Shown here: positions 19,256 to 28,798 of the stretch, in pieces | Layout of the letters: every line of letters begins with the position of its first letter | Numbering within the stretch: position 1 is the first letter of the stretch | Assembly: GCA_018820925.1 (NCBI GenBank) | Contig: JAHJNJ010000026.1 | Span: 1 to 64,000, forward strand | Direction of reading: 5' to 3' | Source: Gammaproteobacteria bacterium | GTDB lineage: Bacteria > Pseudomonadota > Gammaproteobacteria > Burkholderiales > Gallionellaceae | DNA length: 64,000 bases | Translations under genes and position numbers: made by a program | The notes under the pieces: model-generated | The model's database searches: none | What the model was told of the DNA's origin: nothing | Seen by the model: the letters and a program-made list of their open reading frames with translations, nothing else

Positions 19256-19483
19256 TTAGTCATCCCCCAGTTCCGGAGCGGGTTCCCGCACCTGGTTGAG
19301 CAGATCCTCGGCATGCAATTCCGACTCGGCATGGATCATCTTGAGTAGCGCGGGCGAGCCTTCGGTCAGCTCTTTGCGCATTTGTTTGACTCGCGCCGAT
19401 GCCTCGCGGTAGACGTCGTACTGCTCCAGTTTTTCCAGTTTACGGATGGGAAATTCGGTCACGCGGTAGATAAAATAGGGCAT
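19256..19483 (-). CDS. Conserved hypothetical small protein
   Basis: 75 aa, MPYFIYRVTEFPIRKLEKLEQYDVYREASARVKQMRKEL; 5-nt gap to next gene. Confidence 0.65.
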   Translation of the reverse strand: MPYFIYRVTEFPIRKLEKLEQYDVYREASARVKQMRKELTEGSPALLKMIHAESELHAEDLLNQVREPAPELGDD

Positions 19484-19520
19484 GGTTACCTCGTTGTATT
19501 CCGCGCCGTTTGCGCGTTGA

Positions 19521-20093
19521 TCAAGTGCCGGGACGTTTCATGAAAGTGACGACGTTGGAGCCGGGCGCGTTCTTGCTGGCGCAACTGCCCTCCCCGATCC
19601 CGGCCAATTGTTCCGCTTCGTGCAACAGGTTGATGACATCAACATAATGTTTCTGTTTCACCATCATCAGTGCGGTAAACCCGCCTTCATTGCGCGCCAG
19701 CACGTCCGCACCCGCCTTCAGGAGCGCTTCGACCACATCCGTCTCGCCGTATCCCGCAGCCAGCATGAGCGGGCGGACGCCGTAACCGATGGCGGCCTCG
19801 AGATTCGCACCGGCTTCGACCAGCGTATTGACCACATCGACGAACCCGCACTTCATTTCCGGGTTGTACACCGCCTTGGCCAGCGCCGACCAGCCGCGTT
19901 CATCGCATGCATTGACGTCCGCACCGCTCTTGATCAGCGTCTTCACCATGGCCATGTCGCCTCCGTGCGCTGCCAGCATCAGCAGGGTAGCGCCTTCGGC
20001 GTCGCGGGAATTGACTTCCGCCCCGGCAGCCAACATCCGCTTTACTGCAGATATCTCTCCCGCATTTACCGCATTAATCAATTCCGTGGACAT
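19521..20093 (-). CDS. Ankyrin repeat protein
   Basis: Repeats such as NSRDAEGATLLMLAAHGGDMAMVKTLIKSGADVNACDERGWSALAKA. Confidence 0.9.
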   Translation of the reverse strand: MSTELINAVNAGEISAVKRMLAAGAEVNSRDAEGATLLMLAAHGGDMAMVKTLIKSGADVNACDERGWSALAKAVYNPEMKCGFVDVVNTLVEAGANLEAAIGYGVRPLMLAAGYGETDVVEALLKAGADVLARNEGGFTALMMVKQKHYVDVINLLHEAEQLAGIGEGSCASKNAPGSNVVTFMKRPGT

Positions 20094-20109
20094 GGGAACT
20101 CTCCTTCAA

Positions 20110-21018
20110 CTATTTTTGTACGGTCGTTTGCAACGTTTTGCGAATCGCTTCCGGTGCCTTCATGATATTCATGAAGCTATGCTTGCCCATCATGCTGAGA
20201 TCGGGGAAGTTGATGGCGATACGGAAACGCGCATACAGCGCGTACACCTTGTTGCCCGAAACCAGCACTTCGTAGGGCAGGTGTGCGGTGGATTTCAGGT
20301 CCTGGAAATCGATCTCGGACATGATGAACTGGTCATCCATGGCCTTGTTCTCTTCGCCGCCCTTCAACCCAACGCCGAACACGCTTTCCTGCTTGCCAGG
20401 AATATCGACGCGATAGACCTTGGACACGCCGTTCTTGTTATTCGCGAGCTTGGCATCGACCGCCTGCACGGCTTCTTCGTAGCTGTCGTATTCAGCCAGC
20501 ACGCTGGGATCGGTGAAATATTCCATGCCGATCATGTAGTGGTATTTGCGCGCCTTCTTTGCCGTCATACCCTTCTTGGCGCCGAATTCTTCCACCTTGC
20601 CCAAGGCAACTGTCAATGCGGTCGCCACGGCGCTCAGATCGTCCTGCATGCGATACACGTTTGCCATGTACACCGGGTTGGTATAACTCACCTGCACTTC
20701 TTTACCGGCCTCGGTGACCGCTACGCGCTGCACTGCACCGAAGCCGCCGAAGTCGGATGCGGCGGCATTCTTTTTCAACTCATCGTTGGTGACGATGATG
20801 ATGTCGGCACCGGCGTACGGCGCATATTCGCCAACCACGGTGAAACCGGCTGTCGTCAGTGCCGTTTTAACCTGTGCGGATTTCTCGGCCAGCGTCCCTT
20901 CACTCTTGGAAGCCAGGACGAAAGGTTTGAGCATTACGTCATCGGCAGCAATGGCATTGGCGCCACCGGCCAGAAGCAATACAAAAAGCAAAATACTTTT
21001 TAGTGTCAGTCGTACCAT
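20110..21018 (-). CDS. Secreted hypothetical protein, possibly DUF302-like
   Basis: Signal peptide (LFVLLLAGGANAIAA); 302 aa. Confidence 0.65.
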   Translation of the reverse strand: MVRLTLKSILLFVLLLAGGANAIAADDVMLKPFVLASKSEGTLAEKSAQVKTALTTAGFTVVGEYAPYAGADIIIVTNDELKKNAAASDFGGFGAVQRVAVTEAGKEVQVSYTNPVYMANVYRMQDDLSAVATALTVALGKVEEFGAKKGMTAKKARKYHYMIGMEYFTDPSVLAEYDSYEEAVQAVDAKLANNKNGVSKVYRVDIPGKQESVFGVGLKGGEENKAMDDQFIMSEIDFQDLKSTAHLPYEVLVSGNKVYALYARFRIAINFPDLSMMGKHSFMNIMKAPEAIRKTLQTTVQK

Positions 21019-21059
21019 TTTTTCTCTCCCTGATTATTATTAGACTACGGAACAACGCT

Positions 21060-22439
21060 TCAAGAGTTTTGCGGATGGAACCATGCCAGTTTTTCCCGTA
21101 ACGTAACCACGCCGCCGACGATGATGAGCGTGGGCGCCTGCGGCTTTTCACGTTCTGCAATAGCGGGCAACGTCGCCAGTGTGCCGGTGAAGACGCGCTG
21201 GTTTTGCGTGGTGCCCTGCTGCACGATGGCGATGGGGGTGGTGTCCGGCATGCCGTGCCTGACAAGTTCGGAACACAACGTATCCAGTCCGTGCAGCCCC
21301 ATGTACACCACCACGGTCTGTTTCGGCCGTGCGAGTGCAGCCCAGTCCAGGTTCATGGTGCCGTCCTTGAGATGGCCGGTGACGAACATGCAGGATTGCG
21401 CGTAATCGCGGTGTGTCAGCGGGATGCCCGCATAGGAAGCCACGCCGGAGGCAGCGGTGATGCCGGGCACCACCTGGAACGGGATGTTCTCCGCCGCCAG
21501 CGTTTCGATTTCCTCGCCGCCGCGCCCGAAGATGAACGGGTCGCCGCCCTTGAGGCGCAGCACGCGTTTGCCTTCCTTGGCCAGGCGCACCAGCAGGTCG
21601 TTGATCTCTTCCTGTTGCAGTGTATGGTCGTTGCGTTTCTTGCCGACATAGATGCGCTCGGCATCGCGGCGCGTCATCTCGACGATGGGTTTGGAAACGA
21701 GTGCGTCGTACACCACCACGTCCGCTTTCTGCATCAGGCGCAGGGCGCGGAAGGTGAGCAGATCGGGATCGCCGGGACCGGCGCCGACCAGATACACCTC
21801 GCCGCGCTGGATGTTGTCTTCGCTCTGCAACATCTGTTGCAGCATCGCCTCGGCACTGCCTTCGTCGCCGGTCAGCACCTTCTCGGCAACCACGCCTTCC
21901 AGCGCGTTCTCCCAGAAAATGCGGCGTTTGGCCGGATTGGTGACGCGTGTCTTGACCATTTCGCGGAAGCGTTCGGCAAACGCGGCTAGTCGGCTGTAAT
22001 TTTGCGGGATGAGCGTTTCCAGCTTGCCGCGCATCAGGCGCGTGAGCACCGGCGAAGCGCCGCCGCTGGAAAACGCGATCATCAGCGGCGAGCGGTCGAG
22101 GATGGCGGGCATGATGAAACTGCACAGTTCGGGATCGTCCACTACGTTCACCGGAATGTTGCGTGCCTGCGCCAGTTCTGAAACCTGCTTGTTGACGCTG
22201 CGGTCGTTGGTCGCTGCAATGATCAACGTCACACCTTCGAGATGCACTGCTTCAAATCGCGCAACAACAGGTTCAACACCTTTTTGCTTTACCAATTCAG
22301 GATCAATCTCGGGAGCGACCACGCGCACCTTCGCACCCGCGTCCAGCAACACACCCGCCTTGCGCGTGGCGACCTGGCCGCCGCCCACCACGAGGCACAG
22401 CTTGTTGCGGACATTGGCAAAGATCGGCAGATAATCCAT
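21060..22439 (-). CDS. cysG: Siroheme synthase CysG
   Basis: [40 protein letters not shown] domain [31 protein letters not shown]. Confidence 0.95.
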   Translation of the reverse strand: MDYLPIFANVRNKLCLVVGGGQVATRKAGVLLDAGAKVRVVAPEIDPELVKQKGVEPVVARFEAVHLEGVTLIIAATNDRSVNKQVSELAQARNIPVNVVDDPELCSFIMPAILDRSPLMIAFSSGGASPVLTRLMRGKLETLIPQNYSRLAAFAERFREMVKTRVTNPAKRRIFWENALEGVVAEKVLTGDEGSAEAMLQQMLQSEDNIQRGEVYLVGAGPGDPDLLTFRALRLMQKADVVVYDALVSKPIVEMTRRDAERIYVGKKRNDHTLQQEEINDLLVRLAKEGKRVLRLKGGDPFIFGRGGEEIETLAAENIPFQVVPGITAASGVASYAGIPLTHRDYAQSCMFVTGHLKDGTMNLDWAALARPKQTVVVYMGLHGLDTLCSELVRHGMPDTTPIAIVQQGTTQNQRVFTGTLATLPAIAEREKPQAPTLIIVGGVVTLREKLAWFHPQNS

Positions 22440-22440
22440 A

Positions 22441-23040
22441 TTATTTGACCGCTTTCAGAATCAACGGCACCAGCGCTTCCGGCAGCTTGATCTTGCCAGC
22501 CAGCGCAAAGTCGTGTGCACGGGAAGACATCTTTTGCCAGGTCTTCTTGATGATTTCGATCCACTTCGCTTCGTCGTATTCCGGATGGCTGGCGGCAAAA
22601 CCGATCATGTAATGCTCGATGAACACCAGATCCACCACGTCTTCCATCAACTGTGTCTCCGGATTGACCTTGAGGCCTTTCTTGCTGATGATGGTTCTGA
22701 CTTTTTCGATCATCCCGTCGTCATAACCCGCCTGCTGCATGAGTTTGCCTGCGGTCTCGGCGTGGAACTTGTACAGCCCGGTGCGCCATTGCAGGTAGCC
22801 CTGCCTGTCCATGGGGAAGCTGCTGCGCGGGCTTTTCCAGCGCTGGATGTGCTGGGCGCGGCAGGCCAGTTTCACCGCCTCGGAAGCTTCGGGCGCATAG
22901 CGTTCCTGCATGTCGGTCATGCGTTGCGCGTAGAGCAGTTCTTTCGGGTATTCCCTGCCGTCGGCCATTTCCTTGTTTGGATCCTCAGCGTTGGCCTGGT
23001 CGAAGGCGGCGATGGCGGCTTGATAGTGTTGCTGTGTCAT
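22441..23040 (-). CDS. DUF4202 family protein
   Basis: [24 protein letters not shown]...[28 protein letters not shown]; genomic context in dsr cluster. Confidence 0.8.
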   Translation of the reverse strand: MTQQHYQAAIAAFDQANAEDPNKEMADGREYPKELLYAQRMTDMQERYAPEASEAVKLACRAQHIQRWKSPRSSFPMDRQGYLQWRTGLYKFHAETAGKLMQQAGYDDGMIEKVRTIISKKGLKVNPETQLMEDVVDLVFIEHYMIGFAASHPEYDEAKWIEIIKKTWQKMSSRAHDFALAGKIKLPEALVPLILKAVK

Positions 23041-24443
23041 TTCGATATCTCGTTTTTCAAGACTGATTTTGAACCTTGCTCCTTCATGCGGCGGATGAAG
23101 GCAACAAAGCGGGTAGCCCAGTAGCAACTGCCGATCGTACGCAAGTGGGTATAGGACGCCAGCAGGTTGTGCAGGATCAGTCCGTCGCGCTCGCCGTCGA
23201 TACCGAAACCGCGCTCGACGCGGTAAGCGTAACGGGCATCCGGCGGAAGATTTTCCAGACTGGAATAGTGGAACTCGTGCGCCTTGATCTGTTTGGCCGA
23301 AGCATCCGGACGCGGCCAGGGATGCGCGGCATCTTCCTTGAGATGCACATAGCCGCGACCGATGGGTTTGGCGTGCATCTTCACGTCGCCGGGAATGGCA
23401 CCGACCATCTGGTAGTTGCGCCCCTCAAACTCAATGCCGCGCGACAAATACATCAGGCCGCCGCACTCGGCATACGCGGGCATGCCGTTTTCGATGGCCT
23501 GTTTGATCTGTGTGCGTAGCGTGATATTCGCCTCCAATTCGGTGGCGCAAGTCTCGGGAAAACCGCCGCCGATGTATAGCGCATCCACTTCCGGCAAGTT
23601 CGCATCGCGCAACGTATCGAACGGCACCAACTCCGCTCCCGCCGCTTCCAGTGCTTCCAGATCATCGGCGTAATAGAAACCGAAGGAGCGGTCGCGTGCG
23701 ATGCCGATCTTCACTTTTTCGCCGCAAGGCAAAGGGCTCACTTCAGCTTTGTGCGGAATAGCCAGCGGCTCTTTTTGGGACAGCGCCAGCAGTTTGTCCA
23801 GGTCGACCTGTTCGGCGATGGCCTCGCCGATTTGTTTGATCTTCAAGTTGGCAACATGCGATTCGTTGCTGGGCATCAGACCCAGATGGCGCTCGACGAT
23901 GGAAAGGCGCTCGTCGTGCTGGATGGCGCCGATCACCGGCACGTCTGTGTAATGCTCGATGACTTGGCGCAGTTTGGATTCATGGCGGCGACCGCCGAGG
24001 TTGTTGAGGATGACACCGGCGATGTTGATGTCGCGGTCGAAGGCCTGGTAGCCCAGGATCAGCGGCGCGATGCCGCGCGTCATGCCGCGCGCGTCGATCA
24101 CCAGTATCACCGGCAGGTCGAGCAGCTTGGCCAGGGCGGCGTTGCTGTTGCTGCCGTCCAGCGCGAGTCCGTCGTACAGGCCCTTGTTGCCCTCGACCAG
24201 GTTCACTTCGGCACTGTGCTGCGCAAACGTGGCGACGATGTCATCGCGTTCCATCAGGTACAGATCAAGATTGAAGCAGGCATGTCCGGCAGCTTGCGAC
24301 AGCCACATCGGATCGATGTAATCCGGTCCTTTCTTGAACGGTTGCACGACATGGCCGCGCGCTGCCAGCGCAGCGCACAGGCCGATGCTGACCATGGTCT
24401 TGCCGGAGGATTTATGCGCTGCGGAGATTAAAAAACGGTTCAT
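23037..24443 (-). CDS. dsrN: Cobyrinate a,c-diamide synthase-like protein, DsrN
   Basis: MNRFLISAAHKSSGKTMVSIGLCAALAARG; GATase domain YIGGGFPETCATELEAN, YAECGGLMYLSRGI; position after dsrP. Confidence 0.9.
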   Translation of the reverse strand: MNRFLISAAHKSSGKTMVSIGLCAALAARGHVVQPFKKGPDYIDPMWLSQAAGHACFNLDLYLMERDDIVATFAQHSAEVNLVEGNKGLYDGLALDGSNSNAALAKLLDLPVILVIDARGMTRGIAPLILGYQAFDRDINIAGVILNNLGGRRHESKLRQVIEHYTDVPVIGAIQHDERLSIVERHLGLMPSNESHVANLKIKQIGEAIAEQVDLDKLLALSQKEPLAIPHKAEVSPLPCGEKVKIGIARDRSFGFYYADDLEALEAAGAELVPFDTLRDANLPEVDALYIGGGFPETCATELEANITLRTQIKQAIENGMPAYAECGGLMYLSRGIEFEGRNYQMVGAIPGDVKMHAKPIGRGYVHLKEDAAHPWPRPDASAKQIKAHEFHYSSLENLPPDARYAYRVERGFGIDGERDGLILHNLLASYTHLRTIGSCYWATRFVAFIRRMKEQGSKSVLKNEISK

Positions 24444-24453
24444 GCGGACCTTG

Positions 24454-24530
24454 GTAGGATGGGTGGAGCGCAGCGATACCCATCATCAATCGTAGTGGCG
24501 ATGGGTATCGCTGCGCTCCACCCATCCTAC
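24454..24530. repeat. GTAG-headed inverted pair (REP/REPIN-like), 31-nt perfect arms
   Basis: 24454-24484 gtaggatgggtggagcgcagcgatacccatc; 24500-24530 exact reverse complement; 15-nt loop. Confidence 0.9.
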
Positions 24531-24549
24531 GTCCGATAACTTTTCCCGG

Positions 24550-25731
24550 TCAATCCGAGATATACGGCTTGTCCTGCGGCATGAAGTTCAGTACACGCAC
24601 GCTGACGGTGGTGATGATGAAAGCAATCGCCAGACCGCCGAAACCCAGCAGGTATTCGTAGACCGAAGGATGATAGGAAGCAATCTGTCCGTCGGCGAAA
24701 CTGCTGCTGACTTCATAGCCGGGGAAAATGTTGAGCGGGAAAGCCTGTCCGCCGATGATGAATACGTACAGCAGTGCAAACGCACCCACCACCACGAGCA
24801 GGGATGCAGCCATGACGCACTTGGTCTTGCCCAAACCAGGCACATAAATCAATGCCAACGGCAACAGATTGCCGACCACGATATAGCCCCACCAGAACAG
24901 ACTCGGGAAGATGCCGCCATCAAGCAGGATGAAGGCCTCGAACGCGGACTTATGCGCAAAGTACAGGTTGGTCAGATGGTAAGCCGCGACCATGTACAAC
25001 GAACCGATGATGAACACACCGAGCAGGTTCTTTTTGCGGTGCAGAATGTCGGGATTGAGTGCCTTCTCGTTCCAGGCATAAATCACTGTCTGCACCACAT
25101 GGAATACCGCCAGTCCCCAGGCAAACGACAGGACAATGAACATCGGCGGCAGCAATGCCGAACCATAGGCCTGACGTGCAGTGAGGAAAGCGAAGATCAG
25201 GCCGGTACCGGTGGTGAGGATGAAGCGCCAGGCAAACACGGCCAGACCAGCCGTTTTGTTAAAAATATTCATGCGGCGTTCCATCATCGTCCACAGATAG
25301 ACGATGACGAGCGAGAACATGCCGGAATATAGCACCACGTTCCAGGCAAACACCGAAGTAAGGTTGTAGTTGGTGGCGGCGACGATGACGCGGTCGGGCC
25401 TGCCCAGGTCCAGCATCAGCACGGCAAGGCCGCCCGACAGCATGGCGATGGACAGTAGACTGGCCAGCGGCGCACGCGCCTTGTAGATGGCCTTGCCGAA
25501 CACCGAACCGATGGAAGCGACGTTCAGCACGCCGGAGGCGGCGACGATCAGGAAGATGGCGAACACATGCGGCAGTCCCCAAACGATCTGGTTGTTCATG
25601 CCGGTAATGATGTGGCCGTGCGACTCCATCATGTGCACGGCATACAGGCCGGCGAGCGTAACCAGGCCCGCGACACCGAGCAGCACATAGTACAAACGAT
25701 TCATGGAACGCAGTGCGGAAAGATCTGCCAT
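24550..25731 (-). CDS. dsrP: DsrP, NrfD-like membrane subunit
   Basis: Multi-TM NrfD-type protein in dsrMKJOP context. Confidence 0.92.
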   Translation of the reverse strand: MADLSALRSMNRLYYVLLGVAGLVTLAGLYAVHMMESHGHIITGMNNQIVWGLPHVFAIFLIVAASGVLNVASIGSVFGKAIYKARAPLASLLSIAMLSGGLAVLMLDLGRPDRVIVAATNYNLTSVFAWNVVLYSGMFSLVIVYLWTMMERRMNIFNKTAGLAVFAWRFILTTGTGLIFAFLTARQAYGSALLPPMFIVLSFAWGLAVFHVVQTVIYAWNEKALNPDILHRKKNLLGVFIIGSLYMVAAYHLTNLYFAHKSAFEAFILLDGGIFPSLFWWGYIVVGNLLPLALIYVPGLGKTKCVMAASLLVVVGAFALLYVFIIGGQAFPLNIFPGYEVSSSFADGQIASYHPSVYEYLLGFGGLAIAFIITTVSVRVLNFMPQDKPYISD

Positions 25732-25734
25732 GAT

Positions 25735-26451
25735 TTATAGCCCTTGGTAACGGATGCCGGTATTCAACTGCAGGTCGGCGCGTATTTGATCGGAAGCGAC
25801 TGTGCGCACCTTCTTGTAGATTTCACTGTTTGCGTCGTTCAGGTCGCCAAACAGGATCGCCTTGTTCTTGCACGCTTCCGCGCAGGCGGGAATCTGGCCT
25901 TTGTCGATGCGGTGCACGCACAGGGAACAAGCTTCAACCGTGCCCTTGCCGCGCGGCACGTCGGGATTCTGGTCTTCCAGCGTCTCATGCACGAAGGAAC
26001 GTGCCTTGTACGGGCAGGCCATCATGCAATAGCGGCAGCCGATGCACAGGTGGCGGTCCACCAGCACGATGCCGTCGGCGCGCTTGAACGAAGCCTGGGT
26101 CGGGCACACATCCACACAGGGAGGATGTTCGCAGTGCTGGCACATCATGGGCAGCGAGTGCGCGACTCCGGTACGGACATCCTTGATCTCGATCTTGCGT
26201 ATCCACTGCGAATCGGTTGCCTTGGTACCACCCGACAAACCGTTCTCTTTGTTGCATGCAGTCACGCAATCGTTGCAATCCGGCGTGCATTGCGTGGTGT
26301 CGACCAGCATGCCCCAGCGCACCTTGGAACTGGCGCCTTCGGATTTACCGTGCGCCGTTGCATACAGCATCATGCCCGGGGCGATGGCGATTGCCGCTGC
26401 ACCCACCGAGGTCTTAATGAACTGTCTGCGTTGTGTATTGATATCGCTCAT
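25735..26451 (-). CDS. dsrO: DsrO, Tat-exported 4Fe-4S ferredoxin-like subunit
   Basis: RRQFIKTSVGAAAIA Tat signal; repeated Cys clusters (CQHCEHPPCVDVCP, CIGCRYCMMACPYKA). Confidence 0.93.
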   Translation of the reverse strand: MSDINTQRRQFIKTSVGAAAIAIAPGMMLYATAHGKSEGASSKVRWGMLVDTTQCTPDCNDCVTACNKENGLSGGTKATDSQWIRKIEIKDVRTGVAHSLPMMCQHCEHPPCVDVCPTQASFKRADGIVLVDRHLCIGCRYCMMACPYKARSFVHETLEDQNPDVPRGKGTVEACSLCVHRIDKGQIPACAEACKNKAILFGDLNDANSEIYKKVRTVASDQIRADLQLNTGIRYQGL

Positions 26452-26819
26452 TGTTCATCCTTCTTGGCGAGCGCTGCCCTGCGTTTGCTGGCGTGGCATT
26501 CAAAGCAGTCGATCTTCACCGCTTCGTAACGGTGGCAACCGGCGCAAAAGCTGTCTTCGCGTGCGACCACGCTGTTGTCGCTCTTGCTGGCGTGGCATTC
26601 CACACAGTTCTTCAGGCTCACCTGTTCATCGCGCACGCCTTTGCGAACGGTCTCGTCACGCTGGTGCTTGAGCAAGTGCATGTGATTCTTGCGCATCCAT
26701 TGTGTATCGCGTACACACTCGCCGCCCTTGCCAATATCCAGCTTGGGCGTGTTCGCTTCGGTCGCCCAGGCCACCGAAAAGCTCATGCACAGCAACAGAG
26801 TAGCGAGCAGTCTCATCAC
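26448..26819 (-). CDS. dsrJ: DsrJ, triheme cytochrome c
   Basis: Three CxxCH motifs: CVECH, CAGCH, CFECH. Confidence 0.93.
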   Translation of the reverse strand: MMRLLATLLLCMSFSVAWATEANTPKLDIGKGGECVRDTQWMRKNHMHLLKHQRDETVRKGVRDEQVSLKNCVECHASKSDNSVVAREDSFCAGCHRYEAVKIDCFECHASKRRAALAKKDEQ

Positions 26820-28783
26820 TCACCCAGACCCATTTGAATGTAACCGGTCGGGCAGACATCCGCGCAGATGTGGCAGCCGATGCACTTGTCGTAGTTGGTG
26901 GCAACATAACGTCCGGTAGTCGCTTCGGTCTTCTTGACGCGATACACGGCGGTCTGCGGGCAATACACCACACAGTTGTCGCACTCGAAGCACATGCCGC
27001 AGCTCATGCAACGCTTGGCTTCGGCGACGGCTTCCTTCTCGTCCAGCACGCCCAGACGATCCTGGAAGTTGCCCAGCGCGCTGTCCTTGTCCAGCGTGGT
27101 CACGGCACGCATGTTGCGCGGCACATAGTTGAAGTGACCGAGGAACAGCTTGTCGTGCGGAATGATGTAGCGGTCGGAACGGTTGTCGAAGTTGTGTACC
27201 GCAGCCTTGGAATCGCAAGTGCCGCGCATCGGCTCTTCGGCCAGCGTCGGCTCCAGCCCTTTTTCAGCCAGTTTGCGCATCAGGTCGAACTGGTGCGCGT
27301 CGATCTTCGGACGTTTTTCCAGATCGCGACCCATCATGAAATTGTGGATGCCGTCTGCGGCAATGGAGCCGTGACCGATTGCAGTTGTCAGCAGGTGCGG
27401 ACGAATCACGTCGCCGCCCGCGAATACGCCGGGCTGTCCGCTGACCACGTAGTTCCGGTCGGTCGAAACTGCACCTTTGCCGTTGTTGAATGCTTCCAGA
27501 CCGGTGAAATCGACTGCCTGACCGATCGCGGAAACGATCAGGTCGGCTTCGATGTTGTACTCGCTGCCTTCGATGTTCTTGATCTCCAGTTTGCCGCCTA
27601 CAAATTTCGCCTCGCACTTGGCCACACGCAGCGCTGTGGCGCGACCGTTGGCGTCCTTGACGACAGCCACCGGGGCCATACCACCGAGGATGTAAATGCC
27701 TTCGGCTTGAGCCTGTTCGATCTCGTGCTTGTTGGCCTGCATCTGGTCGATGTCGAATACCGAGGTCAGTGCCACTTCCGCGCCCTGTTTGGCGGAAATA
27801 TCGGCGACATCGTGCGCCATGCGTCCGGCGATTGCCGCCTCGGCATCAGTCGGTTTGGCATGCGAGATATGGCCCAGACGGCGTGCGACTGTCGCCACGT
27901 CGATGGAGGTATCGCCGCCGCCGACCACAACCACGCGTTTGCCAACATGCTGCAAACGGCCGTCGTTAAATGCTTTAAGGAAAGCTGTTGCCGTAACCAC
28001 ATTGGGGGCTTCACTGTCCGGGATCGGCAATGCACGACCGGCTTGTGCGCCCATGCCAAGAAACACCGAGTCGAATTCCTTGCGGATCTGCTCCAGGGTG
28101 ATGTCTTTGCCCACGTGACACTTCATGCGAGTCTTCACGCCCAGATCGATGATGCGCTGGATTTCAGCATCCAGCACTTCGCGCGGTGTACGGAAACCGG
28201 GAATGCCGTAACGCATCATGCCGCCGAGATATTCATGCTCGTCGAATATGGTGACTTCGTGGCCCTTCTTCACCAGTTGATAGGCGCAGGACAGGCCGGC
28301 CGGACCGCCGCCGAGAATGGCGACCTTCTTGCCGGACGGTTTGACATCCGGTTTGTTGAATTTGAGCTTGTTGGCGATGGCGTATTCGCCGAGGAAGTGT
28401 TCCACCGAGTTGATGCCGACGTGGTCTTCCACTTCGTTGCGGTTGCAACCGCTTTCGCACGGCGCCGGGCACACGCGCCCCATCACGGACGGAAACGGAT
28501 TGGCTTCGGTCAGACGGCGCCACGCATACTCCTGCCACGGCATGACCGGCTTGCCATCGGCGCCGTTCGGCACTTTTTCGGTGCCACGCACGATACCCAG
28601 ATAGCCGCGGATATCCTCACCTGCCGGGCAGCTGCCTTGGCAGGGCGGCGTGGATTGGATATAGGTCGGGCACTTGTAGGAGTAGCCGGCCTGGAAAATC
28701 TTTTCGTTCAGACGGACTTTGGTATTGCCGTCCTTGTAGCGACGGAACGTGACCTTTTGCGGGGTTTCGGTAGTTACTGACAT
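26816..28783 (-). CDS. dsrL: DsrL, iron-sulfur flavoprotein (GltD-like)
   Basis: GGGPAGLSCAYQLVKKGHEVTIFDEHEYLGGMMRYGIP; C-terminal ferredoxin clusters. Confidence 0.95.
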   Translation of the reverse strand: MSVTTETPQKVTFRRYKDGNTKVRLNEKIFQAGYSYKCPTYIQSTPPCQGSCPAGEDIRGYLGIVRGTEKVPNGADGKPVMPWQEYAWRRLTEANPFPSVMGRVCPAPCESGCNRNEVEDHVGINSVEHFLGEYAIANKLKFNKPDVKPSGKKVAILGGGPAGLSCAYQLVKKGHEVTIFDEHEYLGGMMRYGIPGFRTPREVLDAEIQRIIDLGVKTRMKCHVGKDITLEQIRKEFDSVFLGMGAQAGRALPIPDSEAPNVVTATAFLKAFNDGRLQHVGKRVVVVGGGDTSIDVATVARRLGHISHAKPTDAEAAIAGRMAHDVADISAKQGAEVALTSVFDIDQMQANKHEIEQAQAEGIYILGGMAPVAVVKDANGRATALRVAKCEAKFVGGKLEIKNIEGSEYNIEADLIVSAIGQAVDFTGLEAFNNGKGAVSTDRNYVVSGQPGVFAGGDVIRPHLLTTAIGHGSIAADGIHNFMMGRDLEKRPKIDAHQFDLMRKLAEKGLEPTLAEEPMRGTCDSKAAVHNFDNRSDRYIIPHDKLFLGHFNYVPRNMRAVTTLDKDSALGNFQDRLGVLDEKEAVAEAKRCMSCGMCFECDNCVVYCPQTAVYRVKKTEATTGRYVATNYDKCIGCHICADVCPTGYIQMGLGE

Positions 28784-28798
28784 TTCGCCTTCTCCTCG

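Noticed and set aside
26834-28780. 648-aa plus-strand ORF antisense to dsrL
   Set aside because: Exact mirror of dsrL extent and typical antisense composition; dsrL is clear on the minus strand.
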